A stretch of DNA of 64,000 nucleotides from Aquimarina algicola (GTDB lineage Bacteria; Bacteroidota; Bacteroidia; Flavobacteriales; Flavobacteriaceae). Within the stretch, counting starts at the first letter, position 1; the number at the start of each line of letters is the position of its first letter. Positions 29,576 to 39,024 of the stretch are shown here, in pieces. Both the position numbers and the translations under genes were made by a program. The DNA lies in NCBI RefSeq assembly GCF_006443095.1, contig NZ_VFWZ01000011.1:1-64000 (forward strand), in the 5' to 3' direction. Under the pieces are notes generated by a model. It saw only the letters and a list, made by a program, of their open reading frames with translations, was not told where the DNA came from and ran no database searches.

Positions 29576-32215
29576 TTAATAAGCGATATCAATAAATCGC
29601 ATTGAACCAGCAGGTATATTCACTTTAATTTCTTTTGCTAACTTAATTTCATTGCCTGATAAAATATCAGTGGCAGATTTAGGCGTTCTATTTTGAAACT
29701 TGACTATAACCTCATGCTGTTTTGGATTAATATAATTTGGATCTACCAAAACTAACCTAGTATGATTTTTATCTATTCTAATGGCACTCCAAGACGCTCC
29801 ATTAACAAGAATATTCAATTGTTGCCCTCCTTGAGCAACTTTTTCTTTTATGGTAGCACCAAACTCAGTTGCCGAAACTTTCTTTTCTCCTATGTATCCA
29901 ACCTTTGCATTACTAACAAAATATGGGATTTTTTCTGTTTGTAATTTTTGTTTGGATTCTACAGGAGCAATCGCAACCATACCCTTTGGTATTTGTGGCA
30001 AATAATTTAACCAACGATATCTGACTCCCAAAGCTAACTTTGAAAAATCATGTTCTGGAATTGATGCACCTGCCCAATGCATTTGGGCTACCGAAAACAC
30101 CGCATTTTCATCGTCTGTTTCGTAATGTTTTACTTTATGATGATCATCAACTACATGTACTAATTTTTCGTCTACATCTTTAATTAAATGCCAAGAACCA
30201 ATCGATTGGATATTTTCTGGTTCAACAATTGGAATAACACCTGATTTCATCAATGCAAACAGAATATTTAAGCCTGGTCTTTCTACAAAACCACTTGTAG
30301 ACACAATACCAAACCTTGCTCCATAAGAAGCCATAATCACCCCTTGTCTTAAATAAGGTGAGACTGTATTCTGCCCACATGGTGATAATGGTCGCCAACT
30401 TGTTGGGTTATCATCAATCAAACGCATCGCAAAGTCATTGATATAACCTCCGGAGTGCATACCAATACGACCTGCTAAGTTTAGGTCTTGTATTCTATTG
30501 CTTGTATCTTCTGATGCCGGCACTAAAAAGTCATTATATTTTCCTGAGAAAAACATTTCTTTCCATAAAGGTAAGTGAGATGTTGCTGCCCAAAACATAT
30601 TTTTGTATCTAAACATTAGCTTTGCTCTATTATTCTTACGAATTGCTTTTGCTAATCTTGGTAGATATTCATTTATAAAATGAATGACTCTTGGATCTTC
30701 GGTATTATGCATTTCTGCATATACAAATCCATAACAAGTTGTTGGTGCAACCTCTAGAATTTTTTCTAATGTTTCGATTTGAATATAAAATGGATCATTC
30801 CCGTGGCCTGCCCACATTGTAAATGGCTGACCTTGTTCTTCCATTTTTCTAGCCATTTCTACAATTTCTTCTCTAGTATCTTGGTATTTACCACGTCTAT
30901 CTTTTTTTAAGGCAATATCACCCAAAAGGGCTACTAAAGGGGAACGATCTGTACCTTCTTTTGGTGATTTTTGAATAACAAATTTTACATTCCCTCCATT
31001 TAATTTGTCTAATTTTGGATCAATATTTTCTCGTGTGCTCATTACCCATTCTTTATCAGAACGTTTTTGATAAGAAGGTAATTTAAAGTTTAAAGTTTGT
31101 TCGTAAAGTTTTTTGAGATTGTCTGCAACCTCTGCCATTCGACCTTCTTTTTTGTGCTTTGTATCCCACCATTTATCATTTTTTAGATCAAAAAAACGTA
31201 CTACATTACCACCATCTACTGTTCCTCCGGCAACAAGCTGATTAGAAACCGGATCGTAAGTAAAATCACTAAATACCATTTTACCATATCTCGACCCAGC
31301 TTCTTTTACTACTTTTCCTTGAGTATCTAATACCATTATAATGCCCCCATGTTGAAACATGATTTCATTTCTACTCGGTAAAAAAGTACCCTGAGAATGT
31401 GCGTATCGTTGAGTTTGTTTTTTGTTTCCAGTATAGACTGCTAATACATCAAAGTTACTGTCCAGAGCTGTGAATTGGGGCTGCATAGATCTATCACCAA
31501 AAAATAATACATCATCCTTATTATCTCCGTTGATGTCTGATACTGTAATATCAGTAATCATATATTTAGAAAGGTTTTTTAAACGCTTATCCTTTAATTT
31601 AGCATTCTTGATCACTTCTTTGGTAGCAGAATCTATAAACCCTAAAAAATCCCATCGAAACTTATCGTGATTATAAGTCATTAAAAATAAATCTTCTTTA
31701 TCTCCAAAAAAGTTCCCAGTTTGTATTTTTCTTACAACACCCTTGATTTTTGTTTTAGAAACTAACTTTCCTTTGCTATCTAATTCGTATAAATTGTAGT
31801 CGTTACCTCCTGCAAAAATCTGAACTTTCTCTTTGTTATTGACAATCGCAACTTCTGAAAATCTTATTTTATGATCTGAATTGAATTTCCAAAGCAATTC
31901 ACCTGAGCTATCATAGCAAAAAATATTACCATTAGCATTGGCTGCCAGCAAATCATCATTACCATCGCCATTAATATCAGCTGCTTCGATTTCGAATAAT
32001 ACAGCAGGATCTTCTGTTTTAACACGCCATTTTTTTTCTCCATCCATTGTATAACTAGATACACTACCATCTAGCTCTCCGATATATAAAATGCTTTCTC
32101 CACCTACAGAAGCCACAACAGTGTGCCTAATAGCATCCCCTTCTGTTTGAAAGTTTTGAGCTTTAACGCTATTTGTTAAAACGATGAAAAAGCATAACGC
32201 AAAAAATTTGTTCAT
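29576..32215 (-). CDS. Secreted beta-propeller plus barrel-like enzyme, candidate GH150 (lambda-carrageenase-like)
   Basis: This 879-residue protein has a signal peptide (1-19). An N-terminal beta-propeller (about 28-345) carries calcium-type FG-GAP motifs DINGDGNDD (80-88) and DINGDNKDD (227-235). A central domain (about 405-755) looks like a TIM barrel, with FTMWAGHGNDPFYIQIETLE, YAEMHN and VPASEDTSNR, and a beta-sandwich end (760-879) follows. Known lambda-carrageenases (GH150) are also about 900 residues, with an N-terminal predicted propeller. With four sulfatases and a GH82-like gene around it, a role in cutting a sulfated galactan is likely. The family call rests on architecture and context, not on recognised catalytic residues. 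Confidence 0.5.
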   Translation of the reverse strand: MNKFFALCFFIVLTNSVKAQNFQTEGDAIRHTVVASVGGESILYIGELDGSVSSYTMDGEKKWRVKTEDPAVLFEIEAADINGDGNDDLLAANANGNIFCYDSSGELLWKFNSDHKIRFSEVAIVNNKEKVQIFAGGNDYNLYELDSKGKLVSKTKIKGVVRKIQTGNFFGDKEDLFLMTYNHDKFRWDFLGFIDSATKEVIKNAKLKDKRLKNLSKYMITDITVSDINGDNKDDVLFFGDRSMQPQFTALDSNFDVLAVYTGNKKQTQRYAHSQGTFLPSRNEIMFQHGGIIMVLDTQGKVVKEAGSRYGKMVFSDFTYDPVSNQLVAGGTVDGGNVVRFFDLKNDKWWDTKHKKEGRMAEVADNLKKLYEQTLNFKLPSYQKRSDKEWVMSTRENIDPKLDKLNGGNVKFVIQKSPKEGTDRSPLVALLGDIALKKDRRGKYQDTREEIVEMARKMEEQGQPFTMWAGHGNDPFYIQIETLEKILEVAPTTCYGFVYAEMHNTEDPRVIHFINEYLPRLAKAIRKNNRAKLMFRYKNMFWAATSHLPLWKEMFFSGKYNDFLVPASEDTSNRIQDLNLAGRIGMHSGGYINDFAMRLIDDNPTSWRPLSPCGQNTVSPYLRQGVIMASYGARFGIVSTSGFVERPGLNILFALMKSGVIPIVEPENIQSIGSWHLIKDVDEKLVHVVDDHHKVKHYETDDENAVFSVAQMHWAGASIPEHDFSKLALGVRYRWLNYLPQIPKGMVAIAPVESKQKLQTEKIPYFVSNAKVGYIGEKKVSATEFGATIKEKVAQGGQQLNILVNGASWSAIRIDKNHTRLVLVDPNYINPKQHEVIVKFQNRTPKSATDILSGNEIKLAKEIKVNIPAGSMRFIDIAY

Positions 32216-32288
32216 TTTCCTAAATTAATTTTAGTTTCTTTTAAGACTGTCAAAATTTATATTCGTTTAATCATTTCAAAAAATACAA

Positions 32289-33827
32289 TTACTCCATAAA
32301 TTTTTTATATTCTGGATTCACCGTTGCATTTTTAAATTGTGATCTGTCTTTCCACAAATTATATGTAGCTTTTAATTGTACTGAATGTTCTGGGGACTGT
32401 CCTTTGTCTCCTGTTTCTTTTATCCAGTTTTGAAGTACTGTTCTGTGTTCTAAAAGAATATCTGCATATTCTGGCTTTTTAGCCAAATTATCTATTTGAT
32501 GTGGATCGTCTTTTAAGTTATATAATTCTTCATGAGGTCTTTCTCCAAACCAATGCTCTTCCTGATACTTTGTTAGTTTTTTTTCTTTGAAAGCTTTTTT
32601 AAAATCTTTTACGATAGGCTTCTTATCTCTGTAACCGGCTTGCATCATTGGTCTTTCCGGAAAGTAATTTTTTATATAACGGTATTCTTTTGAAACTACT
32701 GTTCTAATTTTATCAATGGTAAAATCACAACGATCTCTTGCGCCTATTACGTAGTTTTGTTCTTTGTAGGATGCTGCAAACAAATCTTGTCCGTCTAAAT
32801 AAGTTGGTAATTCTGCTTTACCCATCACAAGAGTAGTCTTGGCAACATCCAAAAGCGATACCAAATCTGTTCTGACCGATCCTGATTTTAACAAAGGATG
32901 ATCTCCTTTTATAATTAGAGGAACCAACATTCCTCCTTCGTAACAAAACTGTTTATGTCTAAGCGACGTGGGACTTCCATGGTCTGAGAAAAAGAAAATG
33001 ATCGTGTTTTCTAGCTCTCCATCTTCTTTAAGTTGGTTTACTATTGTTTCAACATTTACATCGGCACCTCTATTTGCATTAAAATGATCTGTCCACGCGC
33101 TTCGATGAGACGGAATATCAGGAAAATATGGTGGAATTGGAACATCATTTGCCGCTAGCTCCTCTCCTTTTCTAACAAATTTAGCATGTGCTTTTCCTCC
33201 ATCGATCTGAATTTGACCAAACCAGGGTTGATTCTTATCTTTTCTAGCATTCCATGTATTTTTAGTAATGGATTTAGAATATTTTGCTTTATTACCTTGC
33301 CAACCATTCATTCCTACTTTATAATTGTCATCGCTCCCCACATCATAGAGTGCGTTCCTATCATAATGAAAATTGTAATCATCTTTTCCGCTATTGAAGG
33401 TAAAATATCCTGCACGCCTCATAAGTTCAGGAACTGTCTTCATTTCTTTGGGCAGATTAATACGTAGTTTTTCTGGTACAATTTCACCATCTGTTGTTCG
33501 GCTAGAACGATGATTATGAGTCCCAGTTGTAGTCTGCATCACACCAGTAATCAAAGCAGAACGTGATGCGGAACAAACCGGTGCGGTTGTATATGCTCTT
33601 TTAAAAAGTACACCTTCAGACGCTAATTTATCAATAACCGGTGTTGCATTTTTATTTATTGAATCTCCGTAACAACCCATAAACGGAGATAAATCTTCAG
33701 CAAAAATCCAAAGTATATTAGGTTGTTTTTTGTCTTTAACTTTAACTTTCGGACTATCGCACGAAAAAAGTACGATACTTGAAAATAAAAATAGACTAAA
33801 AACTAATTTACTAACGGTAATTTTCAT
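32289..33827 (-). CDS. S1-family formylglycine sulfatase, lipoprotein (N-sulfatase-like subfamily)
   Basis: This 512-residue sulfatase has a lipobox LFSC (Cys23) and the signature C-S-A-S-R starting at Cys85, the formylglycine site. The opening ILWIFAEDLSPFMGCYGDS and the stretch IFFFSDHGSPTSLRHKQFCYEGG resemble the sulfoglucosamine-sulfatase-like branch, which also includes enzymes acting on algal galactans. It would act in the periplasm or at the surface. It lies 73 bp upstream of the propeller enzyme gene. The spacer to the next upstream gene is 254 bp and AT-rich, so a separate promoter for this gene and the two downstream is possible. Confidence 0.92.
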   Translation of the reverse strand: MKITVSKLVFSLFLFSSIVLFSCDSPKVKVKDKKQPNILWIFAEDLSPFMGCYGDSINKNATPVIDKLASEGVLFKRAYTTAPVCSASRSALITGVMQTTTGTHNHRSSRTTDGEIVPEKLRINLPKEMKTVPELMRRAGYFTFNSGKDDYNFHYDRNALYDVGSDDNYKVGMNGWQGNKAKYSKSITKNTWNARKDKNQPWFGQIQIDGGKAHAKFVRKGEELAANDVPIPPYFPDIPSHRSAWTDHFNANRGADVNVETIVNQLKEDGELENTIIFFFSDHGSPTSLRHKQFCYEGGMLVPLIIKGDHPLLKSGSVRTDLVSLLDVAKTTLVMGKAELPTYLDGQDLFAASYKEQNYVIGARDRCDFTIDKIRTVVSKEYRYIKNYFPERPMMQAGYRDKKPIVKDFKKAFKEKKLTKYQEEHWFGERPHEELYNLKDDPHQIDNLAKKPEYADILLEHRTVLQNWIKETGDKGQSPEHSVQLKATYNLWKDRSQFKNATVNPEYKKFME

Positions 33828-34081
33828 CCTAACAAGATTAAGTTGTAATAGTAATCAAAGGTAATTTTAAAACAAATGACGAAATGTCTCTAATAGTAAA
33901 AAAAATGTATTTGAAAGTACTATTAATACCTAAAACACAATACACTAAGGAGTTGAAACCTTATTCGTTGTTAGCAACTTATATAAACAGTTCTAAAATT
34001 TAGTTTGAGAAATTTCTATTTAGCATCAATTATCTTCTTCTAGTCATGCTCTTATAATATTTCCAAAAAAAATTAACGAAA

Positions 34082-35509
34082 CTATTTACAATCGATGCTC
34101 ATACTATCATGTACGTACTCACCTCCAAGTGCAAAATCAGAATTTGTAATCGTTATATTCTCGATATTAATCTCATAACATCCATTTCCGTCACATCCAC
34201 TAGCTACAGTAGCATTATCTCTAATAGCACCAATAGAAATCCCAGATTTACTTTCTTGGTCAGGATTGAACTCAGCTGATTTTAATATTTCTTGAGTCGA
34301 ACAATCAAAAAATTTAAAATCTTTAAATTTCAATTGTGCTTTGTCTCCACCTGTACATATAATATTCCCTACATATGATAGTTCATTAAATGTTCCTTTA
34401 TTATTAACTGAGCCTGTATTATCTAAAAACCCAGCAGCAATTTTGACCGCGTAGGCTGAATTAATAGCTATTACTCCATCAATATCAACACGTCCTTGAT
34501 CTACTCGATGTGGTGAGAAAGTAATACCAGTTCCGCCATTTCTTATTTTTATATTTCGCCCTACAATATCATCAATTGTAGATTGGTTATCTATATTTAT
34601 AACGGAAGCACCCGTCTCTAATCTTAATGTAGTACCTCCGGTTCCGTCTAGGTTTTTGAATAAAATCGTTTTTCCTGCTTGAATTTGGATAATTCCATAA
34701 CCAACATGACCGTTTATTGCTATAATATCCTTAATAATACCATTTTGACTGGTTTCATTTTTATCATTGCTAGAGCTTAAGTTTAGCACGATATTCGAAA
34801 TTTTAGAATATGAATCTTCAATCTTAATCCCTGAAAATTGAAAATTGTGAACATAGCTATAGTCCGCAACTCTAATCCCCTTATAATCTCCTGTCGGGAT
34901 AATAATTTTAAACCAAGTACTAGAATCTACGTTGTTTTGATCTGTATTTGTAATTGCAGAATTTTCAACAAAAAATGTATCGCCAATATCAAAAATAACA
35001 AGATTCTTATTTGATGTGTTTCCTGACAGATCTGGATAAATGACTACATCTGCATCAAACTTCAACTGTACGTTAGATCTTAATTTTATATTTAACAGGT
35101 AGTATGTTCCACCGGTTATTCTAATTACACCACCACCTGAATTAAATTTATTTTCAATTTCTTGATTTAATGTATTACTATCTATCAAATCTTCATTACC
35201 TGTTAATGTAAGGATCGTTTCATTTGCAGGTATATTATCTACATAAAATCGTTCTTCATTATCTGCTAGCCTAGGGAAGTTATTTTCTTCTCCGTTATCA
35301 TCAGTTTCATCGTTAGTATCATCATTATTATCGTCGTCAACATTATCATCATTATCATCTTGTTGCATTTCTTCTTCCAAAATAAATTCTTCATCAGAGC
35401 ATGATATGAATGTTAATGAAGTACATAATAGTAGCAAAGCTGTTTTAAGTTTAAGTTTTAGCAGGAATTTCATCATAGTAATTTTGTTTTCGAAATTAAA
35501 TTCGCACAA
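34082..35509 (-). CDS. Beta-helix lipoprotein, GH82 (iota-carrageenase)-like with an altered catalytic motif
   Basis: This 475-residue lipoprotein has a lipobox FISC (Cys37), an extremely Asp/Asn-rich linker (about 40-78) and a right-handed beta-helix from about 105, GGGVIRITGGTYYLLN. Characterised iota-carrageenases use Gln222, Glu245, Asp247 and His281 (Alteromonas numbering). Here Gln275 (YGIIQIQ), Glu298 (RLETG) and His334 (FSPHRVD) keep exactly that spacing, but the Asp247 position is Gly300. So the fold and family look like GH82, while the catalytic base is missing. It may bind the glycan, use another base, or act on a related galactan. A better lipoprotein start may be the Met at residue 12 or 13. 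Confidence 0.6.
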   Translation of the reverse strand: MCEFNFENKITMMKFLLKLKLKTALLLLCTSLTFISCSDEEFILEEEMQQDDNDDNVDDDNNDDTNDETDDNGEENNFPRLADNEERFYVDNIPANETILTLTGNEDLIDSNTLNQEIENKFNSGGGVIRITGGTYYLLNIKLRSNVQLKFDADVVIYPDLSGNTSNKNLVIFDIGDTFFVENSAITNTDQNNVDSSTWFKIIIPTGDYKGIRVADYSYVHNFQFSGIKIEDSYSKISNIVLNLSSSNDKNETSQNGIIKDIIAINGHVGYGIIQIQAGKTILFKNLDGTGGTTLRLETGASVINIDNQSTIDDIVGRNIKIRNGGTGITFSPHRVDQGRVDIDGVIAINSAYAVKIAAGFLDNTGSVNNKGTFNELSYVGNIICTGGDKAQLKFKDFKFFDCSTQEILKSAEFNPDQESKSGISIGAIRDNATVASGCDGNGCYEINIENITITNSDFALGGEYVHDSMSIDCK

Positions 35510-35585
35510 AAAAAATGTTAAAATCCTAATAAATTGTCTTCAACAGTTCACAAAATGTCTTTTAAGATAAAATGAGTGGGATATT

Positions 35586-37091
35586 TTATTTGATTATGTA
35601 AGCCTTATTATTTTTTAAACCAGGTTCATCATATTTTTTTAGCTGTTTAAACAGCTCGTTTTGCATTTCTTTTGCAATGGTAGCGTATGCTTTATCATAG
35701 TAAAAGTTGACAATTTCGTCAGGGTCTTTTTTCAAATCAAATAAATATGGTTTTTCATCTTTATCTATAACCAATTTATAACGATCACTTACGGCGCATA
35801 CCCATTGACCACCTGTTCTGGCGAAGTAAGTAATTCTATCACTATTTACAACTTTTTCAGTGCTTATGTAGTCATGAGAAGTGTCTAAGCCATGAAACTT
35901 AACATCGGTTTTAATATCCATCAAACTTAGTATAGTTGGTGTAAAATCAATGTTATTATATGCGGTATTAATTACCTTTCCGGCCATAATTTTATTGGGA
36001 TATCGAATAACGAATGGAATTTTAGCCGACGCTTCGTAGGGCATACCTTTATTTCTACGATTATGCTCAAAAAATAAGTCTCCATGATCTGATGTAAACA
36101 CTATAATCGTGTTTTCAGTTAAGTTGTTGTCATCCAAAAATTTAAGAATACGTCCTACACTATCATCAATATGACTTACCATACCAAAATACTGTTTCAG
36201 AGCATTCTTTTCATTGATGAAAGACTTTTTCCCAACAGCTTCATTATTTGTTTTTCCTGTTGCCCAAGATGGTCTCATTTTAACATATTTTTCCTCCATC
36301 GTTTTTGGCGCTTTGATATCCAAACCTTCATACATTTTATCATAAGGTGGTCTGGCATGGTCCGGTGTATGTGGATCAGGAATAGACAGCATCAGAGCAA
36401 AAGGTTTGTCTTTATCTCTCTCTAAAATTTCTAAGGTTTTATCAGTAAAATAATCTGTTGCATGAATGATCTCATCTTGAGGTACTCCTTTGGCTTTATT
36501 GATATTAATCTCTCGGATACCATCTTTAGTAAACTGATAGTAAGGAGTATGTCCACCGGTCATCATGTATCGGTTATCATCAAAACCTGCTTTATATTTT
36601 ATATTGAATTTATATTTTTCATGACCTCCAGCCAAATGCCATTTACCCACATATGAAGTTGCATAACCCTGAGCTTTTAAAATAGTTGCAAATGTTGGAA
36701 TATCTTCTCTTATTGGCATACCATTCTTTGGTGCACCGGTAGCTTGTGGATATAAACCTGTTACAAGAGATGCTCTAGATGGCGTGCAAACCGGCGAAGA
36801 ACAATAATAACTTGTTGCTATAGCGCCTTCATCTGCTATCCTATCTATATTGGGGGTTGTAGCATTATTGCCTTTACCCCAAACAAAGGCTTGATCTTCT
36901 GACATTAATTCTTGATAACAACTTAATGTTCTAAAATTATGTTCATCTGTATGAATAATAATGAGATTTGGTTGTTTTTTGACTAAAGTATTATTGTTCT
37001 TATCTTTATTAAAATTTTCCTCAGAGGTTTTGAAAGAGACAAATATTACTCCCAGAAATAATATTGATAGTATAAAAATTCGTAGTTTCAT
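35586..37091 (-). CDS. S1-family formylglycine sulfatase
   Basis: This 501-residue sulfatase has an N-terminal hydrophobic segment (4-20) for export and the signature C-T-P-S-R starting at Cys102, the formylglycine residue. The metal site is suggested by IIHTDEHNFRTLSCY near residue 46 and VFTSDHGDLFFEH. It looks like the choline-sulfatase/arylsulfatase side of S1, which includes many algal-polysaccharide sulfatases. It follows the upstream sulfatase gene after only 5 bp, so both are co-transcribed. The substrate position is not predictable by eye. The neighbouring GH82-like gene suggests a sulfated galactan. Confidence 0.92.
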   Translation of the reverse strand: MKLRIFILSILFLGVIFVSFKTSEENFNKDKNNNTLVKKQPNLIIIHTDEHNFRTLSCYQELMSEDQAFVWGKGNNATTPNIDRIADEGAIATSYYCSSPVCTPSRASLVTGLYPQATGAPKNGMPIREDIPTFATILKAQGYATSYVGKWHLAGGHEKYKFNIKYKAGFDDNRYMMTGGHTPYYQFTKDGIREININKAKGVPQDEIIHATDYFTDKTLEILERDKDKPFALMLSIPDPHTPDHARPPYDKMYEGLDIKAPKTMEEKYVKMRPSWATGKTNNEAVGKKSFINEKNALKQYFGMVSHIDDSVGRILKFLDDNNLTENTIIVFTSDHGDLFFEHNRRNKGMPYEASAKIPFVIRYPNKIMAGKVINTAYNNIDFTPTILSLMDIKTDVKFHGLDTSHDYISTEKVVNSDRITYFARTGGQWVCAVSDRYKLVIDKDEKPYLFDLKKDPDEIVNFYYDKAYATIAKEMQNELFKQLKKYDEPGLKNNKAYIIK

Positions 37092-37096
37092 TTTCT

Positions 37097-38605
37097 TTAA
37101 AATTTGCGTTTCGATTTTATTGTAGGGTCTTGGTCAACATCAACGTAGTTTTTAGGCTTCTTGTAACGTTCTTTACTAGGTTCTTTTCGAGTTTTAGGAA
37201 TGTATTTTCTTAGATTTGCTATAATATTTTGATATTTGGCATCGTATACTAAGTTGTTCCATTCCATCGGGTCTTTTTTAACTTCATATAGCTCTTCACC
37301 TCCATCGAGGTATTGAATAAAATGAAAATCATTTGCTAGTACAGAGGTTCCATTTACAGATACGGTCACTCCTGGATATTCCCAATTAGCAGATGGAGCA
37401 CGTAATAATTCTGAAAAATTATGACCATCAAGATTTTCTTTTTGAGGTAAGTTGGCTAAATTGATCAGTGTTGGATATAGGTCTATCAAACTAACTGTTT
37501 GATCTGAGTACATGGCATTTTTCATACTCGGAAGCTTTACAAACAGTGGTGTTTTTATAGCTTCAGACCAAAGTGTGTTTTTTAAATAACGTAATTTTTC
37601 TCCTAAATGCCAACCATGATCTCCCCAAATAACCACTATTGTATTGTCTGCATAGTTGCTTTTTTCTAATGCGTCCAAAACTAAACCCAAGCATTTGTCT
37701 ACAAAACTAATACTTGCCAGATAGGCTCTGGTAGCTTCTTTAGCCAGATTGTGTTTTTTAATCCATTTGTATTCGTTTGATGGCTCAAACATATTTTTGT
37801 TACTTACACTAACGATGTCATCTAAATCGTCTTCTTTTATAAGTATGTCCTCAATATCATCTAGTTTATACATTTCAAAAAACTCCTGAGGCACAAACCA
37901 GGGTAAATGTGGTTTAATAAAACCTACTGACATAAAAAAAGGTTTATCAAACTCTCGATTTAATTGTTTTTTTGCCCAATCTGCCACAGCATAATCAACT
38001 GTTTCTTCAAAAGTATCTTCTGTTGCTCCCCAGCTTAGCTTAGATTTTTTATCTTGATATTCAGGTTTTTTCACCCCATTTATCATACCTGCTTTTGATG
38101 ATGTAACATACTTTTTATTCACTACATCTTTATTGTACCTTCTAGCTCTCGCAAATTCATCATAAGCCCAAGCGCCAAAATCTGTGAGCCCATTTTCAGT
38201 ACCATGTTTATGAAATATTTTACCATTAGAGAGTGTATGGTAACCATTTAAAGAAAAATATTCAGGTAGGGTTGGATTATTTTTTATGATATCAGAATAT
38301 AGCATATTATGCGCGTTTCCATAAACTCCGGATGTACTAGGCAAAAAACCTGATAATATTGCCGAGCGTGATGGACCACAAATAGGAGCAGCAGTTACTG
38401 CATTTTTAAAAACCACTGCACCGCTTTGTACAAATTTATCCATGTTTGGTGTTATCGCTTGCTTGTTGCCGCTCATAGGGCCAACCCAATCGTTGATATC
38501 ATCAATAGCGATGAATACTATATTAGGAGGTCTTACTTCTTTCTGCGATATTCCATGGAAATATGAAAAAATAAAAATTAGTAATATGTAGGTATGTTTA
38601 TTCAT
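37097..38605 (-). CDS. S1-family formylglycine sulfatase (iduronate-2-sulfatase-like)
   Basis: This 502-residue sulfatase has a signal peptide (1-20, ending FHGISQ) and the signature C-G-P-S-R at Cys76. FIAIDDINDWVGPMSGN and WGDHGWHLGEKLRYLKNTLW are typical of the iduronate-2-sulfatase-like S1_7 group. Members of that group take part in carrageenan breakdown in Zobellia (established knowledge), which matches the context here. It is the first gene of the sulfated-galactan island, with a 419-bp upstream spacer that must contain the promoter. A 12-bp palindrome lies 50 bp before its start codon. Confidence 0.92.
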   Translation of the reverse strand: MNKHTYILLIFIFSYFHGISQKEVRPPNIVFIAIDDINDWVGPMSGNKQAITPNMDKFVQSGAVVFKNAVTAAPICGPSRSAILSGFLPSTSGVYGNAHNMLYSDIIKNNPTLPEYFSLNGYHTLSNGKIFHKHGTENGLTDFGAWAYDEFARARRYNKDVVNKKYVTSSKAGMINGVKKPEYQDKKSKLSWGATEDTFEETVDYAVADWAKKQLNREFDKPFFMSVGFIKPHLPWFVPQEFFEMYKLDDIEDILIKEDDLDDIVSVSNKNMFEPSNEYKWIKKHNLAKEATRAYLASISFVDKCLGLVLDALEKSNYADNTIVVIWGDHGWHLGEKLRYLKNTLWSEAIKTPLFVKLPSMKNAMYSDQTVSLIDLYPTLINLANLPQKENLDGHNFSELLRAPSANWEYPGVTVSVNGTSVLANDFHFIQYLDGGEELYEVKKDPMEWNNLVYDAKYQNIIANLRKYIPKTRKEPSKERYKKPKNYVDVDQDPTIKSKRKF

Positions 38606-39024
38606 TAATTAAGCATTATTGATTTACCATTTTTTAGACTAGTATTCATAATAAAGGTTTAAACCTCTATAGCTAAACTTAATTGAGATGACACTTGATC
38701 AGCTTTATATTATGATAAAAATTCTGGTAATACTTATTCTAAAGCATTTCTAGAATAACGCTTAAAACTTTCTCGAAATGATAATATTACATTTCTAGTA
38801 TCAAATACTATTTACCTTAAATATTTTTTCTTCGGAGTTGCTTATCATAAATACTTTTTAACTATGATAAAGTAAATTAATGTGTAGGGAATATTTGTAC
38901 TCTTAGATACATAACATGTATCTATCAATAAAATTGGAATTACTACTTTTAAATATTTATTAGAATATACTGAAGTGATTCGTATCTAAAAATATATATT
39001 TTCAACTTTTAGATACCCATTAAT
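38606..39024. other. Intergenic region upstream of the sulfatase island, with candidate operators
   Basis: This 419-bp AT-rich spacer lies between the first sulfatase gene and the end of the TRAP operon. I see no gene. Structures present are the palindrome AGGTTTAAACCT (38655-38666), the inverted repeat ATTCTA/TAGAAT near 38737-38757, the direct repeat CATTTCTAG near that point and at about 38791, and the inverted repeat TTATCATA (38842-38849) / TATGATAA (38863-38870). The first may be an operator for the sulfatase operon. The last could serve as a weak terminator or regulatory site. None has the CAATCGATTG core. Confidence 0.45.
38655..38666. promoter_or_regulatory. Palindrome AGGTTTAAACCT, candidate operator of the sulfatase island
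   Basis: This is a perfect 12-bp palindrome 50 bp upstream of the first sulfatase start codon, in a position suited to a repressor or activator site. I found no second copy by eye, so a chance palindrome is possible. Confidence 0.3.

Noticed and set aside
30198..30209. CCAATCGATTGG, another copy of the operator core, inside the propeller-enzyme gene
   Set aside because: It lies deep in a coding region (encoding part of QSIGSW), far from any start. Its flanks differ from the GC-ATTGC arms of the other sites, so a chance match is more likely.
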